IMG/VR virus record: IMGVR_UViG_3300047378_000694
Span: 106,116-170,115 of that record
Reading direction: 5' to 3' (one strand)
DNA: 64,000 nucleotides
DNA from: a virus
Each line of letters opens with the position of its first letter. Position 1 is the stretch's first letter. This document shows, one piece after another, positions 1 to 8,635 of the stretch. The notes below the pieces were generated by a model that did no database searches, had not been told where the DNA came from, and worked only from the letters and a program-made list of their open reading frames with translations. The position numbers and the translations under genes are program-made.

Positions 1-582
1 AAATATATCTCCGCTAAATGTTGTTTTCCAGTCTAACATCCTTTGTTTTTTTGGATTTGGAAAATGTTCAAATTTATAATCTTTGCTAACTTCATATGCG
101 TTCCAAGATACATGTCCATAATCTTGTAATTTAGACTTGTACATAGTGTCAATAAACATACACCTGTGTGGATGCCCTTTACCGTTTGTTGATACAAATA
201 GTTTATTAATTGTTTCGTGTGTGGCCAAAGGAAGTTTGTGTTGTATTAGTCGACTAATACAGATATTTGCAAAGAAATGCATCAAGGGTGTTTGTCTTGC
301 ATCATTAATATAATAACGATTATTTAAACTGCCTTTGTATGCCGGAGATATTAAGTGTACTTTAACATCAACCGAAGATGCATATTTAGAAAACTTCTTC
401 CATGTTTTTGCACTATCAAAAATATAAACTGCTTCGTATTCTTCAAACGATGCAATAATAACTTGTTTGCAATTTGGATGTGCCATAGTACGCTTTAAAT
501 CTTGAAACATTTTCTCGCTTGTGGCGTGTTTCCACACAAACCACCAAACTGTGCCATTGTTATCTATTGGAAACGGAATCAT
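1..582 (-). CDS. Glycosyltransferase-like protein, N-terminal part (cut by window edge)
   Basis: An open frame starts at an ATG at 582 and runs off the left edge, giving 194 residues. The start overlaps the stop of the upstream gene as ATGA, so the two are translationally coupled. The protein begins MIPFPIDNNGTVWWFVW. Around residues 140-170 it has a stretch with HPHRCMFIDTMYKSKL followed by YGHVSWN. That pattern is typical of a phage protein family whose C-terminus carries a glycosyltransferase-like SEKT...P block. The gene at 3144-4493 shows such a C-terminal block, so the two are probably distant relatives. The C-terminal half with the expected donor-binding region lies outside the window. 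The family call is inference from pattern memory. Confidence 0.5.
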   Translation of the reverse strand, partial: MIPFPIDNNGTVWWFVWKHATSEKMFQDLKRTMAHPNCKQVIIASFEEYEAVYIFDSAKTWKKFSKYASSVDVKVHLISPAYKGSLNNRYYINDARQTPLMHFFANICISRLIQHKLPLATHETINKLFVSTNGKGHPHRCMFIDTMYKSKLQDYGHVSWNAYEVSKDYKFEHFPNPKKQRMLDWKTTFSGDIF

Positions 583-1307
583 TGCATAAACTCTCTTGGA
601 TTAAACGGATACCCTAACTCATCTAGTACTTCATAAATTTTTCTACCTTTGCGTAATTCGTTTACACAAGTGTTTTGTATATCGATCCAATACTGTTCAG
701 TTTTTCTATCTATTTCAATAGGCATTTGTTCTTTTACAATTTGTAGATGTGCAAGGATATCTGGATGTGGATCGTTGTGCAACCCTTCAAAACTAGGATC
801 TCCTGTTTCTAAATTTTTGTATAGCATATCAATAGTAAAATCTTTAAAATGGTCAAGTAGTGGTAAACCGACAACTGCATCTTCATAATGCTGATCAAAT
901 CCACACGCTTGGTACATAATCATATCCCCGTATGTTTTGTTTACATAATGCATTGCAGTAATATTTTTTAATGCATCGTGGCTTGGGCTATTAAATTCTC
1001 GCATAAACTTGCTCCATGTACTGCCGCCATTGCCACTAAACATATTTCCATGCTGTAAATAATTGCCGCCCATTAATCGATCTTCGCGATTCCAACTAGT
1101 CCACATTATAATAATTTTGTCTTCGGGTGTAAATTTATGCATCATATTAGCTTCAAGGATACGATAGCTTATACCAACATTACCAATTCCAGCCATGCCA
1201 TAATTATACACCTCGGTTTGATTTTCCAGTTGCTTTTGTATAATTTCAGGCCAGCAGGGCCATAGATAATGTGTAAAGCTACAACCAAAAGTAAATAATC
1301 TACGCAT
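579..1307 (-). CDS. SGNH/GDSL hydrolase-like protein
   Basis: The protein has 242 residues. The N-terminus reads LFTFGCSFTHY, placing Ser10 in the block I position of SGNH hydrolases. A second block, GMAGIGN at 37-43, provides the Gly/Asn of the oxyanion hole. DPHP near 179-182 fits the C-terminal Asp/His block. SGNH enzymes remove acyl groups from sugars, lipids or peptidoglycan; the substrate here is unknown. No signal peptide or membrane segment is seen, so it should act in the cytoplasm. A good Shine-Dalgarno (AAGGAA) sits ahead of the ATG and a TATAAATA late promoter just upstream. It overlaps the next gene by four bases. It is one of three SGNH-like genes in the first 5.2 kb. Confidence 0.7.
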   Translation of the reverse strand: MRRLFTFGCSFTHYLWPCWPEIIQKQLENQTEVYNYGMAGIGNVGISYRILEANMMHKFTPEDKIIIMWTSWNREDRLMGGNYLQHGNMFSGNGGSTWSKFMREFNSPSHDALKNITAMHYVNKTYGDMIMYQACGFDQHYEDAVVGLPLLDHFKDFTIDMLYKNLETGDPSFEGLHNDPHPDILAHLQIVKEQMPIEIDRKTEQYWIDIQNTCVNELRKGRKIYEVLDELGYPFNPREFMQ

Positions 1308-1326
1308 ATAATTCCTTAAATACTGT

Positions 1327-2331
1327 ATGAGTATTTATAGCACCAATGAGTGGGATCCACTAAAGAAGGTTTGTGTCGGCGTTGCTGATTACTGCCGTAT
1401 ACCCGAAATGGACGAAAGTCTAAGAGTTATCAACTACGCTGATAGAAAAGATGTAAGCGATGTTGTTCCTGGATTGTATCCACAACAAGTAGTTGACGAA
1501 AGCAACGAAGATCTTGAAACATTTGTAAAGTTTCTCGAAGGCGAAAGTGTTGAGGTTGTAAGGCCGCAGCGTACAGAGGATGTAAAGTATTACAACTACT
1601 GTCCAAGAGACACTGTGTTTGTACACGGCAAACGAGCATTAGCTGCGCCTATGGCACTTGAAGCAAGAGCCGAAGAATGGAAACACTTGATGCCTGGAGT
1701 TGCACCGATTGAGGTAGGACATCGTACGGATCGTACTGGATTATATGACGAGTCGTGTGTAGGCGATCCTGACAAACTAGCACTAACAGAAACTGCTCCG
1801 TGTTTTGATGCAGCAAATGCTATTCGTGCAAACGATGATATTATGTATTTGGTTAGTAATAGTGGAAACAAAGCAGGTGCTACATACTTGCAAGACTGGA
1901 TGAATAAACCTGCTAGTAGTTTTGACGAACCTGGAAACTTCAAAGTACATACGCTAGAAGATGTGTATAGTTATATGCACATTGACAGCACTATTGCTTT
2001 TTTACGTGAAGGGCTATTGCTTGCTAATCCGAGCCGTATCAAAAGCAAGGACGATCTCCCAGGACCGTTCAAAGACTGGGATATTATCTGGGCACCAGAC
2101 GCAGTAGACGCTGGACATTATCCAGGATTGTGCAATAGTAGTATTTGGACATGGAATGTAAACCTGTTTAGTGTCAATCCTAATTTAGTAGCACTTGAGG
2201 AACACCAAGAACCTACACGTAAAGCACTAGAAGCACATGGTATTGAATGTGCTATGCTACCACTACGTCATGCACGTACACTCGGCGGGTGTTTCCATTG
2301 TTGTACATTAGATTTAATTAGAGAAACATAA
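1327..2331 (+). CDS. Amidinotransferase (glycine/inosamine amidinotransferase family)
   Basis: The protein has 334 residues and is full length for the family. It would move an amidino group from arginine to an amine through a Cys-linked intermediate. Family landmarks are all present: CPRDTVFV at 92-99, FDAAN with Asp161, VSNSGN at 177-181, MHIDST with His218, and GGCFHCCTLDL near the C-terminus with Cys325 as the likely catalytic Cys (FHC of the human enzyme's FHCWT). The acceptor amine is unknown; glycine, an aminosugar or an inosamine are all possible. No Shine-Dalgarno is visible before ATG 1327, and TTAAATAC lies just upstream, so the mRNA leader may be very short. Its 3' end overlaps the convergent gene by 18 bases. 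An arginine deiminase role is less likely, given the good match to amidinotransferases. Confidence 0.85.
   Translation: MSIYSTNEWDPLKKVCVGVADYCRIPEMDESLRVINYADRKDVSDVVPGLYPQQVVDESNEDLETFVKFLEGESVEVVRPQRTEDVKYYNYCPRDTVFVHGKRALAAPMALEARAEEWKHLMPGVAPIEVGHRTDRTGLYDESCVGDPDKLALTETAPCFDAANAIRANDDIMYLVSNSGNKAGATYLQDWMNKPASSFDEPGNFKVHTLEDVYSYMHIDSTIAFLREGLLLANPSRIKSKDDLPGPFKDWDIIWAPDAVDAGHYPGLCNSSIWTWNVNLFSVNPNLVALEEHQEPTRKALEAHGIECAMLPLRHARTLGGCFHCCTLDLIRET
1332..1339 (-). promoter_or_regulatory. Late promoter TATAAATA
   Basis: The minus strand reads TATAAATA here, a perfect match to the T4 late promoter box read by gp55-containing polymerase. It lies 25 bases ahead of the ATG at 1307, the usual spacing for the late boxes in this window. 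It overlaps the first codons of the divergent amidinotransferase gene. Confidence 0.65.
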
Positions 2332-3090
2332 AGTTTGTAAATACTTTTGTGTTTCGATATGAAAGTTAACCCCGTCATGTTCTCTGTCTCGGGCTTCGTG
2401 ATTTCCAGTATTTGGAGAGATTTCGTGTATCTTAGTAAACAGCGGAATCTCGATAGGTTCCCAAGAAAAATTAATTACTGGTACTCCCAAACTTTCCCAT
2501 ACTAAATTAAATCCTTCGATCTGCTGGATAACAGATTTATCACGTTCACCATTATCAACAATATAGCGTCTTTCCCACCATCTTCCATCGTGCGTTTTAG
2601 TTTCACTCATGTCTGCTATTTCAATATCATCTTGCTTTGTAAAACCAAACATTTTCCTGCCAATTTGTGGCCATTGACAGACTACTAGCTTAGGCTTTGG
2701 TAAATTATTTCTTTTCCATAACAATGCATTTATATACTGCGCTTCAGGGCTAGTTGATTGTTTAGCACAATTATACAAATCTAATTTTAAATTTGTTGCA
2801 AGCATACTTGCCCATATATCCTCTACATTTAACCCTACGCCCTCAGTATAACTACAACCGAATGTTAGTAAAAAATCTTTATCAAGACTTTCTATTTCTT
2901 TTGTGCGATGACCAAGACTGTTAAACTTATATTCAATAGTTTCTGTGTGATATTGCCAGTCTTTGTTTTTTAATTTTTTACAATTAAATTTAAATGTTTT
3001 TTGATCGTCGCTAGAATAAAAATTTACTGTTTGATTTACAAAAGGTCTATCAACTAACAAATTATAGTTTTTATTAAAACACAGGTTCAT
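2314..3090 (-). CDS. SGNH hydrolase-like protein
   Basis: The protein has 258 residues. Its first 70 residues are a leader domain I do not recognise. It is followed by LLTFGCSYTEGVGL, with Ser80 in the SGNH nucleophile position. NCAKQSTS follows in the block II region and VVCQWPQIGR lies at the end of a central strand. Near the C-terminus DGVNFH (Asp239 to His244) fits the Asp-x-x-His block. A clear AGGAG lies eight bases before the ATG. Proteins of this shape are common in cyanophages and other T4-like marine phages, where their substrate is not known. Deacylation of a polysaccharide is a reasonable guess, given the neighbours. No signal peptide is seen. Confidence 0.65.
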   Translation of the reverse strand: MNLCFNKNYNLLVDRPFVNQTVNFYSSDDQKTFKFNCKKLKNKDWQYHTETIEYKFNSLGHRTKEIESLDKDFLLTFGCSYTEGVGLNVEDIWASMLATNLKLDLYNCAKQSTSPEAQYINALLWKRNNLPKPKLVVCQWPQIGRKMFGFTKQDDIEIADMSETKTHDGRWWERRYIVDNGERDKSVIQQIEGFNLVWESLGVPVINFSWEPIEIPLFTKIHEISPNTGNHEARDREHDGVNFHIETQKYLQTLCFSN

Positions 3091-3143
3091 TTTAAAATCT
3101 CCTACTAAATATATACGTACTTAACGAAAATTGGAGTAGTATT

Positions 3144-4493
3144 TTGCATAACTGGTTTAACTGTCTTTATTTCTTACCTCGAAATAAATCTAAGCCCGAA
3201 CTAATTCGAAATGATGGTAACACAACACCATTAACACAGATTGGTAAAATTGAAGGATTAATGGATTTAACTAATGAAAGTTTTATTGGAAAATTTACCG
3301 AGCCTACTATAATCTACAATGGCACACATAATATTCCAAATTTAGATAAACTTTTTATATCAGATAAGCATACTCAAATTCTAAAAACCCAAACTATACA
3401 TTTTTTCTTTTTTGAAGTGTTAACACACTATATTCCAAACAAGCATGGCAGACTTGAACCTCATATTTTAAAAATAGATAACGAACCTGAAAAAATGTCA
3501 CAAATTCGTTGTTATGAATTAGATACGCTAAATGCATGGGCAAAACAACACGATATAGATCTTGTTGTATATTGTACAGATCATAAAAGTTGGGAGTACT
3601 ATCAAGATATCTATCCAAATATTACACTACGTTCTCTAGACTTATTTGTAAGTTGGTTTAGCCAACGATTTAATATGCAAGAAGAATATAACCGAGCCGG
3701 AATGATACCCGGTGATGTATATCCTATTATTCAACACAAGAAAGTTATTAAGAAGTTTTTTAGTGCAGCATGGCGATACGATCCTACTAGACATTTTATC
3801 AATGCATTTTTAGCAAAAGAAGGAATTACCCAATCGAACGAAGTTAGTTTTTATCATAAAGTTAGCAATGACGATATGATAGCAAATATGTGGTTTGACT
3901 GGAAAAAATTTGAAAAAAGACATCCGCAAATGGCAAGTGATTTGATTGAAGGTAATGAAATATTACAAACACAAGTTCCGTTGAGTTTTGAAACAAAAAA
4001 TCCAATGGCTTGTGATATAACACAATCTGATCCTGATTATAATACACCTGGGCAATATAATAGACGACGAACACAAGATCCCAACAGGACATATTCGCGG
4101 TGTTTTGTTGCTATTATTAATGAAACAAGAGTAACACAACCATGGCCAAATATTAGTGAAAAAACAATGAATCCAATAAAGGCATTTCGACCAATGATTC
4201 ATGTTGCTGCGCCAGGTACATTAAAATATTTGCAAACTATGGGCTTTAAAACATTTGATGATTTTTATCCCGAAGACTACGACAACATCAAATGCACCAG
4301 TGACAGATTAGTTTCTATATGCGATACAATTAAGTATGTAAATAGCTTTGATATTAAAGATTTGCGTAAAATGTATGTTAAATTAATACCACGAGTAATG
4401 CACAACTACGAAGTATTGCAGCACACTTATAAATGGTTTGACGAATACAACTTAAAACTCGATTCCCAAAGTTCATCTGCCCAATATGTATGA
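3144..4493 (+). CDS. Glycosyltransferase-like protein
   Basis: The protein has 449 residues and starts at TTG 3144, seven bases after GGAG; no ATG lies in frame upstream. The N-terminal 200 residues are unrecognised. The C-terminal part contains ISEKTMNPIKAFRPMIHV, then PGTLKYLQTMGFKTFDDF. This is the Ser-Glu-Lys-Thr donor-site pattern seen in fucosyltransferase-like and related GT-B enzymes, and in a marine phage family of unknown substrate. The gene lies alone on the plus strand between minus-strand SGNH genes. Its 3' end overlaps the convergent SGNH gene by 67 bases. A transferase acting on a host or virion glycan is inferred. Confidence 0.55.
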   Translation: MHNWFNCLYFLPRNKSKPELIRNDGNTTPLTQIGKIEGLMDLTNESFIGKFTEPTIIYNGTHNIPNLDKLFISDKHTQILKTQTIHFFFFEVLTHYIPNKHGRLEPHILKIDNEPEKMSQIRCYELDTLNAWAKQHDIDLVVYCTDHKSWEYYQDIYPNITLRSLDLFVSWFSQRFNMQEEYNRAGMIPGDVYPIIQHKKVIKKFFSAAWRYDPTRHFINAFLAKEGITQSNEVSFYHKVSNDDMIANMWFDWKKFEKRHPQMASDLIEGNEILQTQVPLSFETKNPMACDITQSDPDYNTPGQYNRRRTQDPNRTYSRCFVAIINETRVTQPWPNISEKTMNPIKAFRPMIHVAAPGTLKYLQTMGFKTFDDFYPEDYDNIKCTSDRLVSICDTIKYVNSFDIKDLRKMYVKLIPRVMHNYEVLQHTYKWFDEYNLKLDSQSSSAQYV

Positions 4494-5185
4494 GCCGGTA
4501 ATCGATGATGCCAATACATTTGTCCTTCAACACTATGCCCTTGTGCTAAACAATTTTCAAAAAAGCTATAGCTTTCATCATCCCAGTATAAGAAATTTTG
4601 TTTATCAATTTTACTAGCATAGTACTTGTATCTTTTTGTATTTGAACATGCTTGAAGACTATTTCTAAAAGTATAACTAAAATTATTTGCTTTTAAAAAA
4701 CTTTGTAACTCAATAATATTCATGTATCGATTAATCTGCCACTGCACCGGATTAATAAACAAATGATCACCTAGTATATCTAAATTTTTGCGCCAAGCCT
4801 TGGGTGCCCAATCAGGATAATGCTGAGGATGCAAATGCAGTACTTTTTTATCTGGAGTATAAGGAATAAATTTATTTAAATTATATCTGTTATTGTCCCA
4901 ATTATCATAAAAATATTCAGTGCGTTCGGCACCAGTCCAGTTAATAAAAAAATGTGTATTTTTAGCACGTTCTGGATTATCAAGTATCCAAAGCATAGTA
5001 GTACGTTTGATATAATCGTTACTTCCGCCAGGCATGGCAATATTAGTATATTCCCAATTTAACTTTTTAGCAATTTGTGCTGCATAACAATTTTGTCTAT
5101 TATAATTGCCTTCACCAACTCCGCTGCCTTCGATTTCGCTACCGGCGGTATGACTACATCCGTTTACAAGTAGATGACTATGCAT
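4427..5185 (-). CDS. SGNH hydrolase-like protein, last gene of the radical SAM operon
   Basis: The protein has 252 residues. LLVNGCSHTAG at 5-15 puts Ser11 in the nucleophile position, and MPGGSNDYI at 51-59 gives the Gly and Asn of blocks II and III, making it the best-formed of the three SGNH-like proteins here. A WHHRLPAH stretch near the C-terminus may supply the catalytic His. AAGGAA lies eight bases before the ATG, and the start overlaps the upstream radical SAM gene by eight bases. It is therefore the last gene of the eleven-gene minus-strand operon. Its substrate is unknown. Being co-translated with radical SAM genes suggests it acts on the same product. Confidence 0.65.
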   Translation of the reverse strand: MHSHLLVNGCSHTAGSEIEGSGVGEGNYNRQNCYAAQIAKKLNWEYTNIAMPGGSNDYIKRTTMLWILDNPERAKNTHFFINWTGAERTEYFYDNWDNNRYNLNKFIPYTPDKKVLHLHPQHYPDWAPKAWRKNLDILGDHLFINPVQWQINRYMNIIELQSFLKANNFSYTFRNSLQACSNTKRYKYYASKIDKQNFLYWDDESYSFFENCLAQGHSVEGQMYWHHRLPAHTYWADELWESSFKLYSSNHL

Positions 5186-6149
5186 TAATTGGTTCCTTTG
5201 GTATAATAATATCTGTGCCGCAATGACAGTGTTGTTTACTACATATAACAGGTTTCATGTCAAATGTCAAGTCTTTATCTAAAATATTTCCATGAGTGTT
5301 GCCAACGCCGCAACTTGCACTTGACATTTCTCCTCTTGGATTGATAAACAATGCATCGTCAACAGAGCATTTCCATCCTGTAAAGAAGTTCTGTCTATCA
5401 GCAATAATAGTGTTGCTGTTTGTTGGCACAATTGTTCCGTTATCATAATGGCTATTACTAATTGCTTTGTTTTGTCTATACGGCTTTGGTATAGATATTT
5501 TAGTTTCAAACTGAGCAGCTTCTAAAAATTTTACTTTATCAGGATCTTTGTATTGCCACGGACCAGCATTAACACTCATTTCGTCAAACAACGGTGTCCA
5601 TTCTAAATTGTAATTAGGCACTTCGGCTTTTACACGTTTGCCAAATTCAACTACTTCCCAAAAGCGCTCTTCGTGCATCAACATCTTTGTGCATAGATAG
5701 TCAACTTTGTTGCATAAAAATTGTGCATTTTCAATATAACGATCTTTCTTACAAAATTCTACATGAAAACTAGCAACAATATCGTCAAACAAGTGACAAT
5801 GCTTTTCCCAATATCTTACTGGACGTGATAAGTTTGTATTTACTGCTACTGTAAGATTGTCACCTAATTCGTCTTTTAAATATTCTGTAAGAGGAATAAA
5901 GTTTTCCCAGTGTGTAGGTTCGCCGCCGCTGTAAAATATCTTAAAGTATTTGTATCCTTTGTCTTGATACTGCTGAAATATGCCACGTACATTTTTCATA
6001 TATGTATCAAGATTACTGTTGTTACGATTTGATCCTGCCCAATTACCTGGATTGCAGTATGTACATTGAAAATTACAGAAGTTGTTTACTTGCCACGTTA
6101 TTGTAGCATATGGTTCTGCCATTGGAGTAATTTTTGTTAAGTTAGACAT
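5178..6149 (-). CDS. Radical SAM protein with C-terminal cysteine cluster
   Basis: The protein has 323 residues. The iron-sulfur motif CNFQCTYC has Cys25, Cys29 and Cys32 spaced CxxxCxxC, and GGEP lies at 75-78. Unlike its four neighbours it has no N-terminal cysteine domain. Instead the C-terminal third carries a Cys-rich segment: WKCSVDDALFINPRGEMSSA, then C, then PVICSKQHCHCGTD. This resembles a SPASM or twitch domain that binds auxiliary clusters. Such enzymes often modify peptides or sugars by hydrogen abstraction. The gene overlaps the genes on either side by eight bases. The Shine-Dalgarno is weak (AAGAAA), which fits coupled translation. The substrate cannot be told from sequence. Confidence 0.85.
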   Translation of the reverse strand: MSNLTKITPMAEPYATITWQVNNFCNFQCTYCNPGNWAGSNRNNSNLDTYMKNVRGIFQQYQDKGYKYFKIFYSGGEPTHWENFIPLTEYLKDELGDNLTVAVNTNLSRPVRYWEKHCHLFDDIVASFHVEFCKKDRYIENAQFLCNKVDYLCTKMLMHEERFWEVVEFGKRVKAEVPNYNLEWTPLFDEMSVNAGPWQYKDPDKVKFLEAAQFETKISIPKPYRQNKAISNSHYDNGTIVPTNSNTIIADRQNFFTGWKCSVDDALFINPRGEMSSASCGVGNTHGNILDKDLTFDMKPVICSKQHCHCGTDIIIPKEPINA

Positions 6150-7425
6150 ATTTTCTTAACCACTCTAGTTCAGGAAACGTACTCCAAAAGTCTTCTTTAC
6201 GATGCTGATCAAGTCCATGATTTTTGTCAAAGAACTGTTTTAATTTATCTTTGTTTAACTCGCCTGTGTTCATAAATTGTATCACACTATCAATTTTACC
6301 AAGTACATCTTTTACTACTGCTGGATTGTTTGCTATGCGATCTTTAATTTTGTCGTATGCCCATGCTTTATAGTCAATGTATTTACTACGTAACTCAATC
6401 TTATAATCATTTGGAATATTATCTAAACGCATAAAATCTGGATCAGTTAACATGTTTAATCTACAATTTTCAATATCAACCAATCCACGTTCAACCCAAT
6501 CCATATGGAAGTCGGGCCAGTTCCAAGCATTGTACATACTTATTGTTGGTGTTAGTTCAAAATGAATATTAGGCAAGTGTTCAAGCATTTCTTGTCTATT
6601 ACGTTCAACAGTATCCCATACTGTGCCAAACCGCATAAACTCAGCTCTTGCACCCATTGCATCTAAACTTGCACTAACTTGAATATCTGGAAACTCTTTC
6701 CAATAATCAATAATGCTTTTTTGTTTAAATCTTAGATTACTAAAATTAGTTGTATAACGTAGTCGCACATCAGTTTTACCAATATCAATCCAATGATCTA
6801 ATATTTTATAATGTTCGTCTGTAATAAGCGGCTCGCCGCCTGCCCAATATACTTCTTCAACATCTGGCAAGTATTGCTGTAGTTCGTTCCAAAAGTCTTT
6901 GTGCTTTGCTACATTAACAATATTACTGCCATTATTTTTAAGTATGTTAGCAACTTCATGTTTTCCATATAGCTCGCCATGTTCTTGTGCGTGTAGACTA
7001 CTCAATTCAGGTCCACATGTTCTACACTTCATATTACATATGTTACTAAATCGTATATCCATATACGCCATACGCATTTCATCAATGCTGCCATCTGCGT
7101 TTGTTTTTTCAACTAGATCAAAATGTTTATCGCCGAACCACTGATTATGATTTTTACGCAGTGTCCAGATGTAAGTACTATCTTCGAGTTCGTAGCAACG
7201 TCTGCAACAATCTAGTTTTTCACCATTAAGCATTGCTAAACGTAGTTCTTTGTATTTGTCACTATTCCAAACTTCTTTGATACTATTTTCTTTAACATTG
7301 CCAAAAGGCTGATCGCTATCCGCAATACAGCAAGGCATTGCCCTGCCATCGGGCCAGGCGTGCATATGTATCCACGGAAGAATACAAAATGCTTTGTTGC
7401 GTTTTAGTAAATTATCTTTATCCAT
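6142..7425 (-). CDS. Twitch-domain radical SAM protein (paralogue 1)
   Basis: The protein has 427 residues. The N-terminal domain, about 10-80, is a twitch-like cysteine domain with FCILPWIHMH, MPCC at 30-33 and CCRRC at 73-77. The radical SAM core follows: CNMKCRTC with Cys130, Cys134 and Cys137, and YWAGGEP with GGEP at 196-199. This N-terminal twitch plus radical SAM layout is a known family, frequent in marine phages and polysaccharide loci, with no proven reaction. It overlaps its neighbours by eight bases on each side and has no clear ribosome site, so translation is probably coupled. It resembles the next gene (7418-8635) more closely than the other two paralogues. Confidence 0.87.
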   Translation of the reverse strand: MDKDNLLKRNKAFCILPWIHMHAWPDGRAMPCCIADSDQPFGNVKENSIKEVWNSDKYKELRLAMLNGEKLDCCRRCYELEDSTYIWTLRKNHNQWFGDKHFDLVEKTNADGSIDEMRMAYMDIRFSNICNMKCRTCGPELSSLHAQEHGELYGKHEVANILKNNGSNIVNVAKHKDFWNELQQYLPDVEEVYWAGGEPLITDEHYKILDHWIDIGKTDVRLRYTTNFSNLRFKQKSIIDYWKEFPDIQVSASLDAMGARAEFMRFGTVWDTVERNRQEMLEHLPNIHFELTPTISMYNAWNWPDFHMDWVERGLVDIENCRLNMLTDPDFMRLDNIPNDYKIELRSKYIDYKAWAYDKIKDRIANNPAVVKDVLGKIDSVIQFMNTGELNKDKLKQFFDKNHGLDQHRKEDFWSTFPELEWLRKYV

Positions 7426-8635
7426 TTATCATTGATGCCAGTTCAGGAAATGTTTCTACAAAATTTTCATTTCGTATTTTATCTCTTCTTACAGTATTAT
7501 GTATAAATTCTTTGCCGTTTTGTTCCCAGGTATGATCGCTATTGGCAAAATTCAATGCATTTTGTATATGCTGTGTACACCAAAAGTCATCCTTAATTTC
7601 ATTAATAACTTTTAATAATCCAAGTGTGCCTTGTTCTTTTAATTCTAAAGGAAGATTTTGCGCACTGTAAAAACTAGGATTTAACAAATGGTAAATGCTA
7701 ATGTAATCGTGCTTACGTAATAAGTCTTTATCAATCATATATCTAAAAAAGTCACCAAGTGTAACATAATTTAAATTACTCAATACGCAATTGAATTGGT
7801 AGTTGATAAAATCAACATCTCTAATTGTACGTAAATTATTTTCTACTGTAAACCAATGAGTACCGTTGCGAATATATTCGGCCTTTGGACCAAAGTGATC
7901 TAAACTAGCACTAACTTCAATTTCTTTAAAATTACTCCACATGTCAAGTATGTCGTATTTTTTGTATCTAAAGTTACTCATGTTTGTATTGTAGCGTAAT
8001 GTAATATCTTTACAACTACCATTAGCAATCATTTCATTGAGTATTGTATAGTGTTCGTCTGTAATAAGTGGCTCGCCGCCAGCAAAGTATGCTAATTCAA
8101 TATTAGGTATCTGTTCTAATACTTGATCTAATAATTTGCCACTACTATCTGCATGTTGTACAACTTTAAATCCTGGAGGGGGCGCATCGTGTTCTTTGTG
8201 TTCTTGTCCCCACTTGCTACTAAATTCACTGCCACAGGTTCTACACTTAAAATTACAAATGTTACTAAAGCGTATATCGTAATATGCCATTGTAAATTTA
8301 TCTAAGCTGCCGTCTTGATTAGTATAGGGTACTAATTCTTCGTACTTGTCTGCAAATTTCTCAATACTATATTTTCTAAAACTGTAAGGAGAACTTTCTT
8401 CGTGTTTATAACAAAATGTACATGCTTCGTTTTTACGACCAGCTAACATATCGAGTCGCAACTGTTTCATCCGTTCAGTATTAAATGCTTGTTCTAATGT
8501 TGTGTCTTTTACATTAGCAAAAGGTTCAACATAGTCGCTACTACAACACGGATATACATCTCCCTTGGGTGTTACATTTAAGTGTAGCCAAGGAAACATG
8601 CAAAACGTTCCATTTCCTAAATGTTCTTCCTTCAT
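7418..8635 (-). CDS. Twitch-domain radical SAM protein (paralogue 2)
   Basis: The protein has 405 residues when started at ATG 8635. That ATG overlaps the upstream stop as ATGA, so I prefer it to the TTG 15 bases further upstream. The N-terminal cysteine domain shows TFCMFPWLHLN, YPCC at 28-31 and ACTFC at 71-75. The core has CNFKCRTC (Cys127, Cys131, Cys134) and AYFAGGEP (GGEP 186-189). FSNICN and GGEPLITDEHY are shared almost word for word with the gene at 6142-7425, so these two are recent paralogues. Role as for that gene: radical chemistry on an unknown substrate in the cytoplasm. Confidence 0.87.
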   Translation of the reverse strand: MKEEHLGNGTFCMFPWLHLNVTPKGDVYPCCSSDYVEPFANVKDTTLEQAFNTERMKQLRLDMLAGRKNEACTFCYKHEESSPYSFRKYSIEKFADKYEELVPYTNQDGSLDKFTMAYYDIRFSNICNFKCRTCGSEFSSKWGQEHKEHDAPPPGFKVVQHADSSGKLLDQVLEQIPNIELAYFAGGEPLITDEHYTILNEMIANGSCKDITLRYNTNMSNFRYKKYDILDMWSNFKEIEVSASLDHFGPKAEYIRNGTHWFTVENNLRTIRDVDFINYQFNCVLSNLNYVTLGDFFRYMIDKDLLRKHDYISIYHLLNPSFYSAQNLPLELKEQGTLGLLKVINEIKDDFWCTQHIQNALNFANSDHTWEQNGKEFIHNTVRRDKIRNENFVETFPELASMING

